DNA of 64,000 nt. It comes from Solimonas terrae (GTDB lineage: Bacteria > Pseudomonadota > Gammaproteobacteria > Nevskiales > Nevskiaceae). The first letter of the stretch is position 1. Each line of letters opens with the position of its first letter. The stretch spans positions 37,039 to 101,038 of the forward strand of contig NZ_JAAMOW010000012.1 of NCBI RefSeq assembly GCF_011067135.1, in the 5' to 3' direction. The translations under genes and the position numbers were made by a program. Of this stretch, positions 28,663 to 36,880 are shown piece by piece. The notes beneath the pieces are model-generated. The model was given only the letters and a program-made list of their open reading frames with translations, was not told the origin of the DNA and did not search any database.

Positions 28663-30189
28663 CTAGAGCACCGGCGAATTGATGTTCAGCGGGCTGCTGT
28701 CGTCCGGCTTGTCATCATCCGGCTCGGTCTCCTGCTTTTGTTCTTCGGCGGCTTCCAGCGCGGTCTTGGGTGTCGCGTCCTTGTCGCGCGTGATCCACAC
28801 CAGCATGTCGTAATACGAGCGAATGTTGCCGACGTAGATCACGGCCTGATGGCCGCGTGCATAGCCATGGCGGGTTTGCGCGTACCACCGGCTCTGTGAC
28901 AGCAACGGCAGCGTGCGGCGCACGTCGAGCCAGCGGTTCGGGTTGCCTCCCAGCTTTTCGGTCAGTGCGCGTGCGTCGATCAGATGGCCGACGCCCATGT
29001 TGTACGCCGCCAGCGCCATCCAGGTGCGGTCGGGCTCCGGAATGTCGACCGGAAGCTGGTCGGCAATCTGCTTGAAATACCGCGCGCCGCCGGAAATGCT
29101 CTGCGCCGGATCTTCGCGATCATCAACCTTGAGGAACGCAGCCGTGTCGTTGGTCAGCATCATGATGCCGCGCACGCCGGTCGGACTGGTGGCGTCGGCG
29201 TCCCAGTGCGATTCCTGATAGCCGATGGCCGCCAGCAGGCGCCAGTCCAGATCGTTCTTGTCGCCGGCCTGCTCGAAAGCCGCGCGATAACGCTTGAGGC
29301 GAGTATCGACGTGCGTCGCCAGCGCCAGCGCGCCCTGCGAATCGACCTGATCGACGTGACCGAAATAGCGGTCCTTGATCCGCGCCAACTCCTCGTTGCC
29401 CAAGGCGTCGAAGAATTTGGCGGCGGCATTGGTCAGGCTGGTGTCCTTGCCGGCGCGGAATGCCCACGCCACATCGAGCGCATCGGAAACCGTGAACGCG
29501 GTGCGCAGATTCGGGTAGTAACGCTGGTTGATTTCGAGCAGGTCGGAATTGACGATGGTGTAGTCCAGCGTGCCCTGCGAGACCTGGTACAGCAGTTCTT
29601 CGGCAACGTCTTCGTTGGTCTCCGCCCATTTCAGTTGCGGGTAGCGCGAGGCCTGCAGCGATTGCAGGGTCTCGACCGGTGTACTGTCCTTGACGACACG
29701 CAGGACGCCATGCAGATCCCCCAGGTTTTCGGGCCTTGGCTGGCCAAGCCGGTAAACCAGTTCGGGAACCACCTTCAGCAGCGGGCGTGAGAAGCGCACC
29801 AGTTTCTTGCGGCCGGCCGTTTCGGTGATGCTTGCCGCCGCCATGTGGACCACGCCGGCACGCACCATTTCCACTGCGGCCGGCGGATTGGCCGCGACCA
29901 CCAGTTCGAGCTTGACCCCGAGCTGGTCGGCAAAAGCCTTCGCCAGGTCATACTCGAAACCGGTCGGATCGCCGTCCTGGCCGATGTAGTACGCCGTCGG
30001 GCTGTTGACCGTCGCCACGCGCAGCACGCCGAGCGCACGCACTTCAGCGAGCGTCGACTGTCGCGGCGAGCAGGTGCCTAGCACCGAAAACAGCCCGAAC
30101 AGGCCGATCAGAAACAGCAGCCTCGCCCGTCCCACCCGGGTTGGGCGGTTTTCTTTGTCACGGGGAGTAGGCGTCGCGGCCAGGTTCAT
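28663..30189 (-). CDS. mltF: Membrane-bound lytic murein transglycosylase F
   Basis: A 508-residue exported protein. A signal/anchor segment (residues about 22-40, ending LGTC, with Cys40 a possible lipid site) is followed by a solute-binding-protein-like domain (ALGVLRVATVNSPTAYYIG, DYTIVNSDLLEINQ) and a C-terminal SLT domain (LLAAIGYQESHWDADATSPTGVRGIMMLT) with catalytic Glu326. This order is diagnostic for MltF. The tail beyond about 470 is acidic and low in complexity (EEQKQETEPDDDKPDDSS). It acts on peptidoglycan in the periplasm. Divergent from the tRNA gene. Confidence 0.94.
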   Translation of the reverse strand: MNLAATPTPRDKENRPTRVGRARLLFLIGLFGLFSVLGTCSPRQSTLAEVRALGVLRVATVNSPTAYYIGQDGDPTGFEYDLAKAFADQLGVKLELVVAANPPAAVEMVRAGVVHMAAASITETAGRKKLVRFSRPLLKVVPELVYRLGQPRPENLGDLHGVLRVVKDSTPVETLQSLQASRYPQLKWAETNEDVAEELLYQVSQGTLDYTIVNSDLLEINQRYYPNLRTAFTVSDALDVAWAFRAGKDTSLTNAAAKFFDALGNEELARIKDRYFGHVDQVDSQGALALATHVDTRLKRYRAAFEQAGDKNDLDWRLLAAIGYQESHWDADATSPTGVRGIMMLTNDTAAFLKVDDREDPAQSISGGARYFKQIADQLPVDIPEPDRTWMALAAYNMGVGHLIDARALTEKLGGNPNRWLDVRRTLPLLSQSRWYAQTRHGYARGHQAVIYVGNIRSYYDMLVWITRDKDATPKTALEAAEEQKQETEPDDDKPDDSSPLNINSPVL

Positions 30190-30308
30190 CTAAAATAGCG
30201 GTCTTGGCACAGCGGCCCTTGGACGCCAAGCTAGCACAACAGTTTCGTCACCGCCGCGCGCAAGGCCGGCCGGACACCGTTGGGCCGGTCCGCAGCCAGA
30301 CAGTCCAC

Positions 30309-30398
30309 GGAGAGGTGGCAGAGTGGTTGAATGTACCTGACTCGAAATCAGGCGTACGTGAAAACGTACCGGGGGTTCGAATCCCTCCCTCTCCGCCA
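30309..30398 (+). tRNA. tRNA-Ser (anticodon CGA)
   Basis: A 90-nt class II tRNA. The acceptor stem GGAGAGG pairs with CCTCTCC, followed by discriminator G and an encoded CCA. The anticodon stem-loop is CCTGA-CTCGAAA-TCAGG, giving anticodon CGA. A long variable arm (CGTACGTGAAAACGTACG region) and the T loop GGTTCGAATCC are present. It is followed by an intrinsic terminator and then by accessory genes. Confidence 0.97.
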
Positions 30399-30437
30399 AC
30401 AAGTGGTCGCCAGGTGAAAATCTGGAGGACTTCGGCA

Positions 30438-30464
30438 AAAAAGCCCGCCATGTGCGGGCTTTTT
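30438..30464 (+). terminator. Rho-independent terminator after tRNA-Ser
   Basis: AGCCCGC, 5-nt loop CATGT, GCGGGCT, then TTTTT. It begins about 40 nt after the CCA end of the tRNA. Confidence 0.85.
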
Positions 30465-30507
30465 ACGTCCAAAGAAACAGAAGATATCTGCGGCGAGCTT
30501 TTCTGCG

Positions 30508-30780
30508 ATGCGCCGCTTGGCCGCTGTTCGGGCTTCGGACAACATCACGCGAGAGAGTATTCGCGGACTGCAGCCTGGCGACGAGGCGGTAGTGAGATCT
30601 CCCAGCGAAGCTGAAATTGCAGCCGAGCTGGAAACGATGGATGTCTCGCCGCTACTTCGGTCTATTCCGGAGCTGCGCAACAATCTCGGCCACGGATCGA
30701 CGACCTTGTCGAGTAGCAGTGTCGGAACACTGCAGATCGTTGCGGAGATCATTAATCAGATATTCGCCGATCAAAGATAA
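30508..30780 (+). pseudogene. Possible remnant of a HEPN-type protein (C-terminal piece)
   Basis: A 90-codon open frame. Its second half, LLRSIPELRNNLGHGSTTLSSSSVGTLQIVAEIINQIF, has the R-x4-H pattern (RNNLGH) and helical ending of HEPN-like C-terminal domains found in abortive-infection proteins. The first half has no recognisable domain and no good ribosome-binding site precedes the ATG, so I read it as the broken end of a larger defence gene placed next to the tRNA. A short intact gene cannot be excluded. Confidence 0.35.
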
Positions 30781-31010
30781 TTCTCCCGGCGCCTCACTTC
30801 CGCTCTATCGTCGCGCTGATGCGCTGATGCGCTGATCGGGTCTGCGACATCGAAGCGTACCGACGATAAGCAGCCCTTATAGTGTCTGCCGCAAGGATGC
30901 ACAGTTGGCTACTTCCCGCTACACAGGCCGAGTATCGAATGGAGAGGCTAGGCTGCCGTCAATCTGGCGTGGCGCCGCCGTTTCGAGGATCCGCCAAAAG
31001 GTGCAACCAT
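30781..31010. other. Intergenic stretch before mqsRA
   Basis: About 230 bp with no gene. CCCTTATAG at 30874-30882 repeats half of the palindrome that overlaps the mqsRA promoter and could be a second weak operator. Nothing else recognised. Confidence 0.35.
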
Positions 31011-31025
31011 TACCCTTATAGGGTA
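31011..31025 (+). promoter_or_regulatory. Palindromic operator of mqsRA
   Basis: TACCC-TTATA-GGGTA is an exact inverted repeat 10 nt before the mqsR start, overlapping the AT-rich -10-like TATAGGGTATATT. In E. coli the MqsA antitoxin binds AACCT-N-AGGTT-type palindromes in its own promoter, so this is probably the autoregulatory site. Confidence 0.65.
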
Positions 31026-31034
31026 TATTGAAGC

Positions 31035-31334
31035 ATGGAGAAGCGTAGGCCTCATTACCGCCTAGAGCTGATCAGGACCGCCGTGGCTCAGCATCGCGAA
31101 TTGGCGTTCACAGCCAGTGCGCGCACGGGTGTCATGGAGATGGGCCTGAGTTTGGAACAGGCGCTGCTGGTCATCGCTGACCTGGAGTCTCGTGCGTTCT
31201 ACAAGAGCATGACGACCCTGGTGGACCACAAGCTCTGGCAGGACGTCTATCACGCGCCGACGCCTGCGGGCATGGCCTACGTGAAGTTCACCTTGCGTGA
31301 CGGCAGTGTCGTCATTTCGTTCAAGAGATTGTAG
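31035..31334 (+). CDS. mqsR: MqsR-family type II toxin (mRNA interferase)
   Basis: A 99-residue toxin. The sequence follows E. coli MqsR closely at MEKRRPHYRLELIR, the central FYKSMTTLVDHKLWQDVYH and the end YVKFTLRDGSVVISFKRL. Family members are RelE-fold RNases that cut mRNA at GC-containing sites. It is the first gene of a two-gene operon, followed 2 nt later by the antitoxin, the toxin-first order known for mqsRA. Length and core residues look intact, so it is likely functional. Confidence 0.93.
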   Translation: MEKRRPHYRLELIRTAVAQHRELAFTASARTGVMEMGLSLEQALLVIADLESRAFYKSMTTLVDHKLWQDVYHAPTPAGMAYVKFTLRDGSVVISFKRL

Positions 31335-31336
31335 CC

Positions 31337-31744
31337 ATGAGCAAGAAAGTCACTCGGCATCCGTGCCTGAACTGCGAGCAGGCGGACATGAAATTCGCGA
31401 CGCAGACGGCGACGGCGCGGCTGTACGGCCTGTCGGAGTCCGTTCCGGACGTCACTGGTTGGCATTGCCCTCACTGCGGCGAGGTGGAATTCATAGACAA
31501 GGACAGTGCCGCGCGTTTCGACGCTGCGCTTCAAAAGCTGGACGCGCGCAATCGCCAGTCCCTGACCCGCGTCCGCAAGAAGTTGAGGCTGACGCAAGCC
31601 GATGCCGCCAAACTGACGGGAGGTGGGCATAACGCGTTTTCGCGTTACGAGCGCGGCGAAGCCAAGCCGATGGCGGCAGTCGTCAATCTGTTCCGACTGC
31701 TCGACAAGCATCCTGAACTGCTTAAGGAGCTTCGCCTGGGCTGA
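31337..31744 (+). CDS. mqsA: MqsA-family antitoxin
   Basis: A 135-residue antitoxin with an N-terminal zinc site (CLNCEQADM and CHCPHCGE-type pair, written CPHCGEVEFID) and a C-terminal XRE helix-turn-helix (RKKLRLTQADAAKLTGGGHNAFSRYERGEAKP). The zinc domain binds MqsR and the HTH binds DNA; both are visible. It would neutralise the upstream toxin and repress the operon through the palindrome at 31011. Confidence 0.93.
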   Translation: MSKKVTRHPCLNCEQADMKFATQTATARLYGLSESVPDVTGWHCPHCGEVEFIDKDSAARFDAALQKLDARNRQSLTRVRKKLRLTQADAAKLTGGGHNAFSRYERGEAKPMAAVVNLFRLLDKHPELLKELRLG

Positions 31745-31871
31745 TGTGCGCCGTACGGGTGCGGATGCGCATGGCTTGCGGCCCCGCCATTAGACGATCT
31801 GCTCGCATGAGCATCTGGCGATGCTCGTGGGTCGTATATTCGATCGATCCAACAGGGATGTGGTTGGGAGA

Positions 31872-34226
31872 ATGAATGATGAAATCGCCAGTCTTCGAGC
31901 GGAAAATGCTCGATTGATGGCGCTTCTGGAAGCGAATGGAATCGCGTGGAAGCTGCCGCCCGTCCCCGTTGCGCCGAAGGCCACCGAAACGCAGTCGCTT
32001 TCCACTCAGGAGAAGGTGGCACTATTTCGCAGGCTTTTTCGGGGGCGGACGGATGTCTATCCCATCCGCTGGGAAGGAAAGACGAGCGGGAAGTCCGGCT
32101 ACGCGCCGGCCTGTGCAAACGAATGGCGCGCCGGCATCTGCGAGAAGCCGCGCATCAAGTGCAGCGATTGCGGGCATCGATCGCTGCTGCCGCTGAGTGA
32201 CGGGGTCATCTTCAAGCACTTGGCGGGGGATCATACGGTCGGTGTCTATCCCTTGCTTGAGGACGACACCTGCCATTTCCTCGCCGTCGATTTCGACGAA
32301 GCCGAGTGGCGTGACGACGCGCGCGCCTTCGCCCAGTCCTGCAGTGAACTGACCATTCCTGTAGCGCTGGAGATTTCGAGATCGGGCAAGGGCGCACACG
32401 CATGGCTTTTCTTCTCCACCAGGGTGCCTGCGCGAGATGCCCGTCGACTGGGGGCAGCCATCATCAGCCATACCTGCGCACGCACGCGCCAGTTGAAGCT
32501 GGGGTCGTACGATCGCTTGTTTCCCAACCAAGACACCATGCCCAAGGGTGGCTTTGGCAATCTGATTGCCCTGCCGCTGCAGAAGCGACCCCGTGAGGAT
32601 GGCTTCAGCGTCTTCGTCGACCAGGAGTTGCGACCATACCCGGATCAATGGGCGTTTCTGGCGAGCATCGAGTCGATTCGGGTCGCCGATCTGGAGTCCG
32701 CTATTCTGAGAGCGACCGGGGGAACGCACCCGCTGGACGTCACCTTCATTGATGACGAGGATCTGGCAACACCGTGGAAGCGCGATAGCACGTCCGCCCA
32801 GCGACTGAAGGGTGAGATGCCGTCGGCACTGACGGTGACCCTGGCGAATCAGGTCTACTTCGAGAAGGCGCAGCTGCCGCAGTCGCTGGCGAATCGGCTG
32901 ATTCGATTGGCGGCGTTTCAGAATCCTGAGTTTTATCGTGCGCAGGCGATGCGGATGTCTGTCTGGAACAAGCCGCGCGTTATTGGTTGTGCGGAAAATT
33001 ATCCGCAGCATATCGCGCTACCTCGCGGCTGCTTCGATGCTGCCGCTGAATTGCTGGACAGCTACCGTATCCGTATGGACGTGCGCGAGGAGCGAATCGA
33101 CGGCGGTGCGATCGATCTACACTTCGTCGGCACACTTCGTCCCGATCAAGAGGCCGCCGCGGTTGCGATGCTGCACCATGATGCCGGTGTCCTATGCGCG
33201 CCGACGGCGTTCGGGAAAACCATCACTGCCGCGGCGATGATCGCCCGGCGCGGTGTGAACACCTTGATTCTGGTCCATCGAACAGAGCTGCTCAAGCAGT
33301 GGCAGGAACGTCTTGTCGCATTCCTAGGCGCAGGCAAGGACATGATTGGGGTCATTGGCGGAGGCAAGTCCAAGCGAACGGGGAAGATCGACATCGCGGT
33401 GATGCAGGCCTTGTCCAGAAAAGGCGAAATCAATCCGCTCGTTGAGGGCTACGGACAGGTGATCGTGGACGAATGCCACCACGTCGGCGCCTCGTCGTTC
33501 GACGCAATCCTGCGGCGCGTGAAAGCCAGATACGTTATGGGGCTGACCGCGACTCCCATGCGCCGCGACGGTCAACAGCCGATCATCTTTATGCAGTGCG
33601 GTCCGATTCGGCACATGGCGGCTCAGCCGATCAATGCGCCGCGTGATCTGGCAATCGTTCCCCGCCTGCGCGAGGCTCGTATCGATCTGCCCGATGCGGG
33701 TATCCAGGATGTGTTTCGCCATCTTGCCAGCGATCAATCCAGAACGGACGCCATTGCGCGCGAGATTTGCGATGCATTCCGCCAAGGCCGCAAGGTCCTC
33801 GTGCTTACGGAGAGAACCGAGCATCTCGATGTCCTTCAGAGCGCGATCAGGGCCGATGTCCCGGACGCGTTTCTGTTGCACGGGCGCATGTCGAAGAGGC
33901 AGCGCGCTACCCTGATTGCGACATTAGACGCGCTGCCGCCCGCCACACCTCGCGTGTTGCTGGCGACCGGAAAGCTGGTGGGCGAGGGGTTCGATCATCC
34001 GCCGCTGGATACACTGGTTCTTGCGATGCCGGTATCGTGGAAGGGAACTCTCCAGCAGTATGCCGGCCGTCTTCACCGCGAGCACAGCGACAAGGTCAAC
34101 GTGCGAATCATCGACTTTGTGGATGTTGGCCATCCGGCGCTGCTGAGAATGTGGGGAAAGCGGCAACGCGGATATCGAGCGATGGGATATCGGATCGGTA
34201 ATGCAGATTCAGGCGGTATGGGTTAG
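31872..34226 (+). CDS. Primase-helicase fusion of the TOTE conflict-system type
   Basis: A 784-residue protein. An N-terminal coiled-coil-like stretch (NDEIASLRAENARLMALLEANG) and a zinc-finger-like segment (CANEWRAGICEKPRIKCSDCGH) lead into an archaeo-eukaryotic primase domain: catalytic DxD in HFLAVDFDEAEW and SRSGKGAHAWLFF. The C-terminal half is a superfamily 2 helicase: Walker A CAPTAFGKT, Walker B VIVDECHH, GLTATPMRRDG, and motif VI QYAGRLHRE. This primase-helicase combination is the core of predicted TOTE conflict systems. The ATG at 31872 has GGGAG 5 nt upstream. The stop codon TAG is inside the left inverted repeat of the following IS element. Confidence 0.85.
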   Translation: MNDEIASLRAENARLMALLEANGIAWKLPPVPVAPKATETQSLSTQEKVALFRRLFRGRTDVYPIRWEGKTSGKSGYAPACANEWRAGICEKPRIKCSDCGHRSLLPLSDGVIFKHLAGDHTVGVYPLLEDDTCHFLAVDFDEAEWRDDARAFAQSCSELTIPVALEISRSGKGAHAWLFFSTRVPARDARRLGAAIISHTCARTRQLKLGSYDRLFPNQDTMPKGGFGNLIALPLQKRPREDGFSVFVDQELRPYPDQWAFLASIESIRVADLESAILRATGGTHPLDVTFIDDEDLATPWKRDSTSAQRLKGEMPSALTVTLANQVYFEKAQLPQSLANRLIRLAAFQNPEFYRAQAMRMSVWNKPRVIGCAENYPQHIALPRGCFDAAAELLDSYRIRMDVREERIDGGAIDLHFVGTLRPDQEAAAVAMLHHDAGVLCAPTAFGKTITAAAMIARRGVNTLILVHRTELLKQWQERLVAFLGAGKDMIGVIGGGKSKRTGKIDIAVMQALSRKGEINPLVEGYGQVIVDECHHVGASSFDAILRRVKARYVMGLTATPMRRDGQQPIIFMQCGPIRHMAAQPINAPRDLAIVPRLREARIDLPDAGIQDVFRHLASDQSRTDAIAREICDAFRQGRKVLVLTERTEHLDVLQSAIRADVPDAFLLHGRMSKRQRATLIATLDALPPATPRVLLATGKLVGEGFDHPPLDTLVLAMPVSWKGTLQQYAGRLHREHSDKVNVRIIDFVDVGHPALLRMWGKRQRGYRAMGYRIGNADSGGMG

Positions 34227-34246
34227 CAGGCTGGTGAAAAACTCCG
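34221..34246 (+). repeat. Left inverted repeat of the IS
   Basis: Starts GGTTAGCAGGC and ends AAAACTCCG; it matches the right end at 35522-35547 with one mismatch. It supplies the TAG stop of the primase-helicase gene. Confidence 0.85.
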
Positions 34247-34314
34247 GCCCACTGATCTGACACGAGAAGTGCATCGGTAGTGCATCGAAATTCTTTACGA
34301 GTTTGATCATCACG

Positions 34315-35400
34315 ATGCGTGGCCCCGACAGCAGCCAGTTTGCGATGTTCAGCTACGTGAGCCTTGAGAAGCGAATCCCGGAAGACCATCCGCTGCGCCT
34401 GATGCGGCCGCTGGTGGACGGGATTTTGTCGAGCATGAGCGCGCAGTTCGACGCGCGGTACTCGCATACCGGGCGTCCGTCGATTCCGCCGGAGCAGTTG
34501 CTGCGTGCGCTGCTGCTGCAGGTGCTGTTCACGATCCGCAGCGAGCGGATGCTGATGGAGCAGCTCGACTACAACCTGCTGTTCCGCTGGTTCGTTGGCT
34601 TGCAGATGGATGATGCGATCTGGGATCGCGCGGTGTTCAGCGCCAACCGGGACCGGCTGCTGGATACGGACATGGCGCGGGCGTTCTTCCAGCGCGTGCT
34701 GGTCCTGGCCCAGTGGCAAAAACTGACGTCGGACGAGCACTTCAGCGTCGATGGCTCGATGATCGAGGCGTGGGCCAGCCACAAGAGTTTTGTACGCAAG
34801 GACGACGACGGCTCGGGCCGGCCCGGTGGGCGCAATGCGCCGGTTGACTTCAAGGGCGAGAAGCGCAGCAACCAAACGCACCGCAGCCTCACCGATCCCG
34901 AAGCCCGGCTCTACAAGAAGGGCGAATACGCCGAAGCCAGGCTGCGCTATCTGGTCCACGCGCTGGCCGAGAATCGCCACGGCCTGATCGTCGATGTCGA
35001 GACCACGCAGGCCGATGGTCGTGCCGAGTGGGTCGCGGCCGAGCGCATGATCGTGCGCAGCCGCCTCAAGCCGGGCGCTACCGTTGCTGGTGACAAGGGC
35101 TATGACGTGCCGGATTTCATCCAGATGCTCGACCGCCGCCGGATCAAGGGCCACATCGCCCGCAAGGACAAAGGCAGTGCCGTCGATGGCCGCACGGCGC
35201 GTGGCAAGGGCTACGCCCTGAGCCTGCGCCGCAGGAAGATGATCGAGGAAGCCTTCGGCTGGATCGAAACCGTCGGCGGTCTGCGCAAAACGCGGCACAA
35301 GGGTCTGGCCCGCCTGTCCGGGCAGGCGCTGCTCGCCTTTGCCGCATACAACCTCACGCGCATGGTGAATCTGGTGCCGATATACGCCGTAGCGCGGTAG
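34315..35400 (+). CDS. IS5 family transposase
   Basis: A 361-residue DDE transposase. The N-terminal DUF772-like domain is SYVSLEKRIPEDHPLRLMRPLVDGIL ... GRPSIPPEQLLRALLLQVL. The catalytic residues are in FSVDGSMIEAWAS, VAGDKGYD and EEAFGWIETVGGLRKTRHKG. The ATG at 34315 (MRGPDSSQF) is preferred to the TTG at 34303. No frameshift or internal stop is seen, so the element may still be mobile. Confidence 0.93.
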   Translation: MRGPDSSQFAMFSYVSLEKRIPEDHPLRLMRPLVDGILSSMSAQFDARYSHTGRPSIPPEQLLRALLLQVLFTIRSERMLMEQLDYNLLFRWFVGLQMDDAIWDRAVFSANRDRLLDTDMARAFFQRVLVLAQWQKLTSDEHFSVDGSMIEAWASHKSFVRKDDDGSGRPGGRNAPVDFKGEKRSNQTHRSLTDPEARLYKKGEYAEARLRYLVHALAENRHGLIVDVETTQADGRAEWVAAERMIVRSRLKPGATVAGDKGYDVPDFIQMLDRRRIKGHIARKDKGSAVDGRTARGKGYALSLRRRKMIEEAFGWIETVGGLRKTRHKGLARLSGQALLAFAAYNLTRMVNLVPIYAVAR

Positions 35401-35521
35401 TCGATGCGGCCGGACAGCCGCACGGCGGCGAGCCTTCGGAAAGCCCCGCTCCCCGAGCTCGCCAGCCACGACGTTTGATCCGGCGTCGAAAATCATCGGA
35501 TCGGGAAAATCTCAGAGGACG

Positions 35522-35547
35522 CGGAGTTTTTCACCGGCCTGCTAACC
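35522..35547 (-). repeat. Right inverted repeat of the IS
   Basis: Reverse complement of the left repeat with one difference. It lies 122 bp after the transposase stop and 85 bp before the first amidohydrolase gene. Confidence 0.85.
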
Positions 35548-35592
35548 GCTCCTGATGGTGAGGTGCTGGTTGCTCCATTGCTTTGTAACTTA

Positions 35593-35609
35593 TATAGTAC
35601 ATACTAAAG
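35593..35609 (+). promoter_or_regulatory. Operator-like AT-rich site before the first amidohydrolase
   Basis: TATAGTACATACTAAAG contains the inverted repeat TAGTA-CA-TACTA and lies 22 nt before the start codon. It matches the site at 48694 in 15 of 17 positions; both stand before paralogous amidohydrolase genes. A TetR-type regulator may bind it. Confidence 0.5.
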
Positions 35610-35631
35610 TTCAGGCCGAAGGAGAGAAACA

Positions 35632-36870
35632 GTGAACGCAACGGATCATTCTGCTTGTTACCAACTGCCCGGCCCGGTGGCGGCATTTTCCGGGCAGATC
35701 AACGACGTCGACAGCCACGAGTGCACACCGATCGGTTGTTGGGTCGACGAGTTTGGCTCGGCGATTGCGCCCCTGCGAGACGCCTGCGCGCGCATTGCCG
35801 CAGTGCAGGCTGGGCGCGAGGTGGGCGACGTGGTGGAAGTTCCCCCGCCGCAGCTCGATGACGCGCCCATCGACGCGCATAGCGTCTGGAACCTGAAGAT
35901 GGAAAGCGCACCCGGCGCTGCGGATCTCGGCCGCCGGATCGAAGTGCTCGACTTCATTGGCGTGAAACGTCAGATCATGTTCCCTGGCGCCGCGCCGATC
36001 TTCGCGCACGCGCTGCTCAACAAAGCCGACGATCCGACGGTCTTTGCGTCAATCACGGATGATCGCAAGGGATATGCGATTCGGATGGTCGACGTCTACA
36101 ACGACTGGTGTGCGCGCAAATCGCGCGAACAGGACCGAGTCAGGCCGACCGCCATTTTGATCGGTGACACCCCAGACGAACTGTATGCGCGCATGAAGCG
36201 GCTGATCGATGCCGGCGTACGCCAGTTCATGATTTCACCCGACACACCGCCGGGCGGCGTCTCGCCTGCAGACCCCGTACTCGATCGCGTCTGGGCGCTG
36301 GCCGCCGCAGCGCGCACGCCCATCCTCGCGCACATCGCGATCAGCGAGAACTTCCTGAAGACCTTGGTCTGGCGCGACGCGCCGGCGTTCAAGGGCTGGA
36401 TGCTCGGTGGCGAATTCTCGCTTGATCCGTGGACGCTCTCGAATATTCATCTCGCGGTGCAGAACTACGTCATGACGATGGTTCTCGGCGGCGTGTTCGA
36501 GCGGCACCCAAATCTGAAGTTCGGCACCGCGGAATTCACCGCACACTGGGTCGGCCCGCTGGCCGAGAACATGGACCGCTGGTACAAGAACGCGCCGTTC
36601 CAGGGAAACAAGGGGGATCGACCTCTCAAGAAGGATCCCTCCGAATACCTGCGGCAGAACCTGCGGGTCATGGCGTTCGAATTCGAGCCGGTGGGCAAGT
36701 ACATCGATCAGTTCGGTCTCGAGGAGGTCTACTGTTACGCCAGTGACTTCCCGCATCACGAGGGCGGCAAGGATCCGATCGGGAACTTCCTGAAGAGCCT
36801 CGAAGGTCACTCTGAGGCAACGCTGCGGAAATTCTTCGTCGAAAACGGCAAGGCCGTGCTTCCGGACTGA
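35632..36870 (+). CDS. Amidohydrolase family 2 protein (ACMSD-like), paralogue 1
   Basis: A 412-residue TIM-barrel metal-dependent hydrolase or decarboxylase of the Amidohydro_2 type. Marks are NDVDSHECTP (the N-terminal HxH of the family appears as DxH), QIMFPGAAPIFAH, YNDWCARKSREQDRVRP, DTPPGGVSP, ILAHIAISENF and YASDFPHHEGGKDP, the last with the C-terminal metal Asp. The GTG start has GGAGAG upstream. Very close relatives lie at 48726 and 57023. Family members cleave C-C or C-N bonds in aromatic breakdown; the substrate here is unknown. The SDR gene follows 10 nt later. Confidence 0.85.
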   Translation: MNATDHSACYQLPGPVAAFSGQINDVDSHECTPIGCWVDEFGSAIAPLRDACARIAAVQAGREVGDVVEVPPPQLDDAPIDAHSVWNLKMESAPGAADLGRRIEVLDFIGVKRQIMFPGAAPIFAHALLNKADDPTVFASITDDRKGYAIRMVDVYNDWCARKSREQDRVRPTAILIGDTPDELYARMKRLIDAGVRQFMISPDTPPGGVSPADPVLDRVWALAAAARTPILAHIAISENFLKTLVWRDAPAFKGWMLGGEFSLDPWTLSNIHLAVQNYVMTMVLGGVFERHPNLKFGTAEFTAHWVGPLAENMDRWYKNAPFQGNKGDRPLKKDPSEYLRQNLRVMAFEFEPVGKYIDQFGLEEVYCYASDFPHHEGGKDPIGNFLKSLEGHSEATLRKFFVENGKAVLPD

Positions 36871-36880
36871 AGGGCCAACA

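Larger units (their letters stand above)
34221..35547. mobile_element. IS5-like insertion sequence
   Basis: A 1.3-kb element bounded by 26-bp inverted repeats (34221-34246 and 35522-35547) that match at 25 of 26 positions, enclosing one transposase gene. The innermost conserved ends are GCAGG...CCTGC; a TA on each side could be a 2-bp target duplication or part of the repeat. The transposase appears intact. It separates the defence-like patch from the catabolic region. Confidence 0.85.

Noticed and set aside
34108..35496. 462-codon open frame antisense to the transposase
   Set aside because: Mirror of the IS coding strand; no domain or start signal.
30309..35547. Prophage or integrative element with attachment sites
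   Set aside because: No integrase, no capsid or tail genes, and no direct repeat of the tRNA 3' end found in the window.
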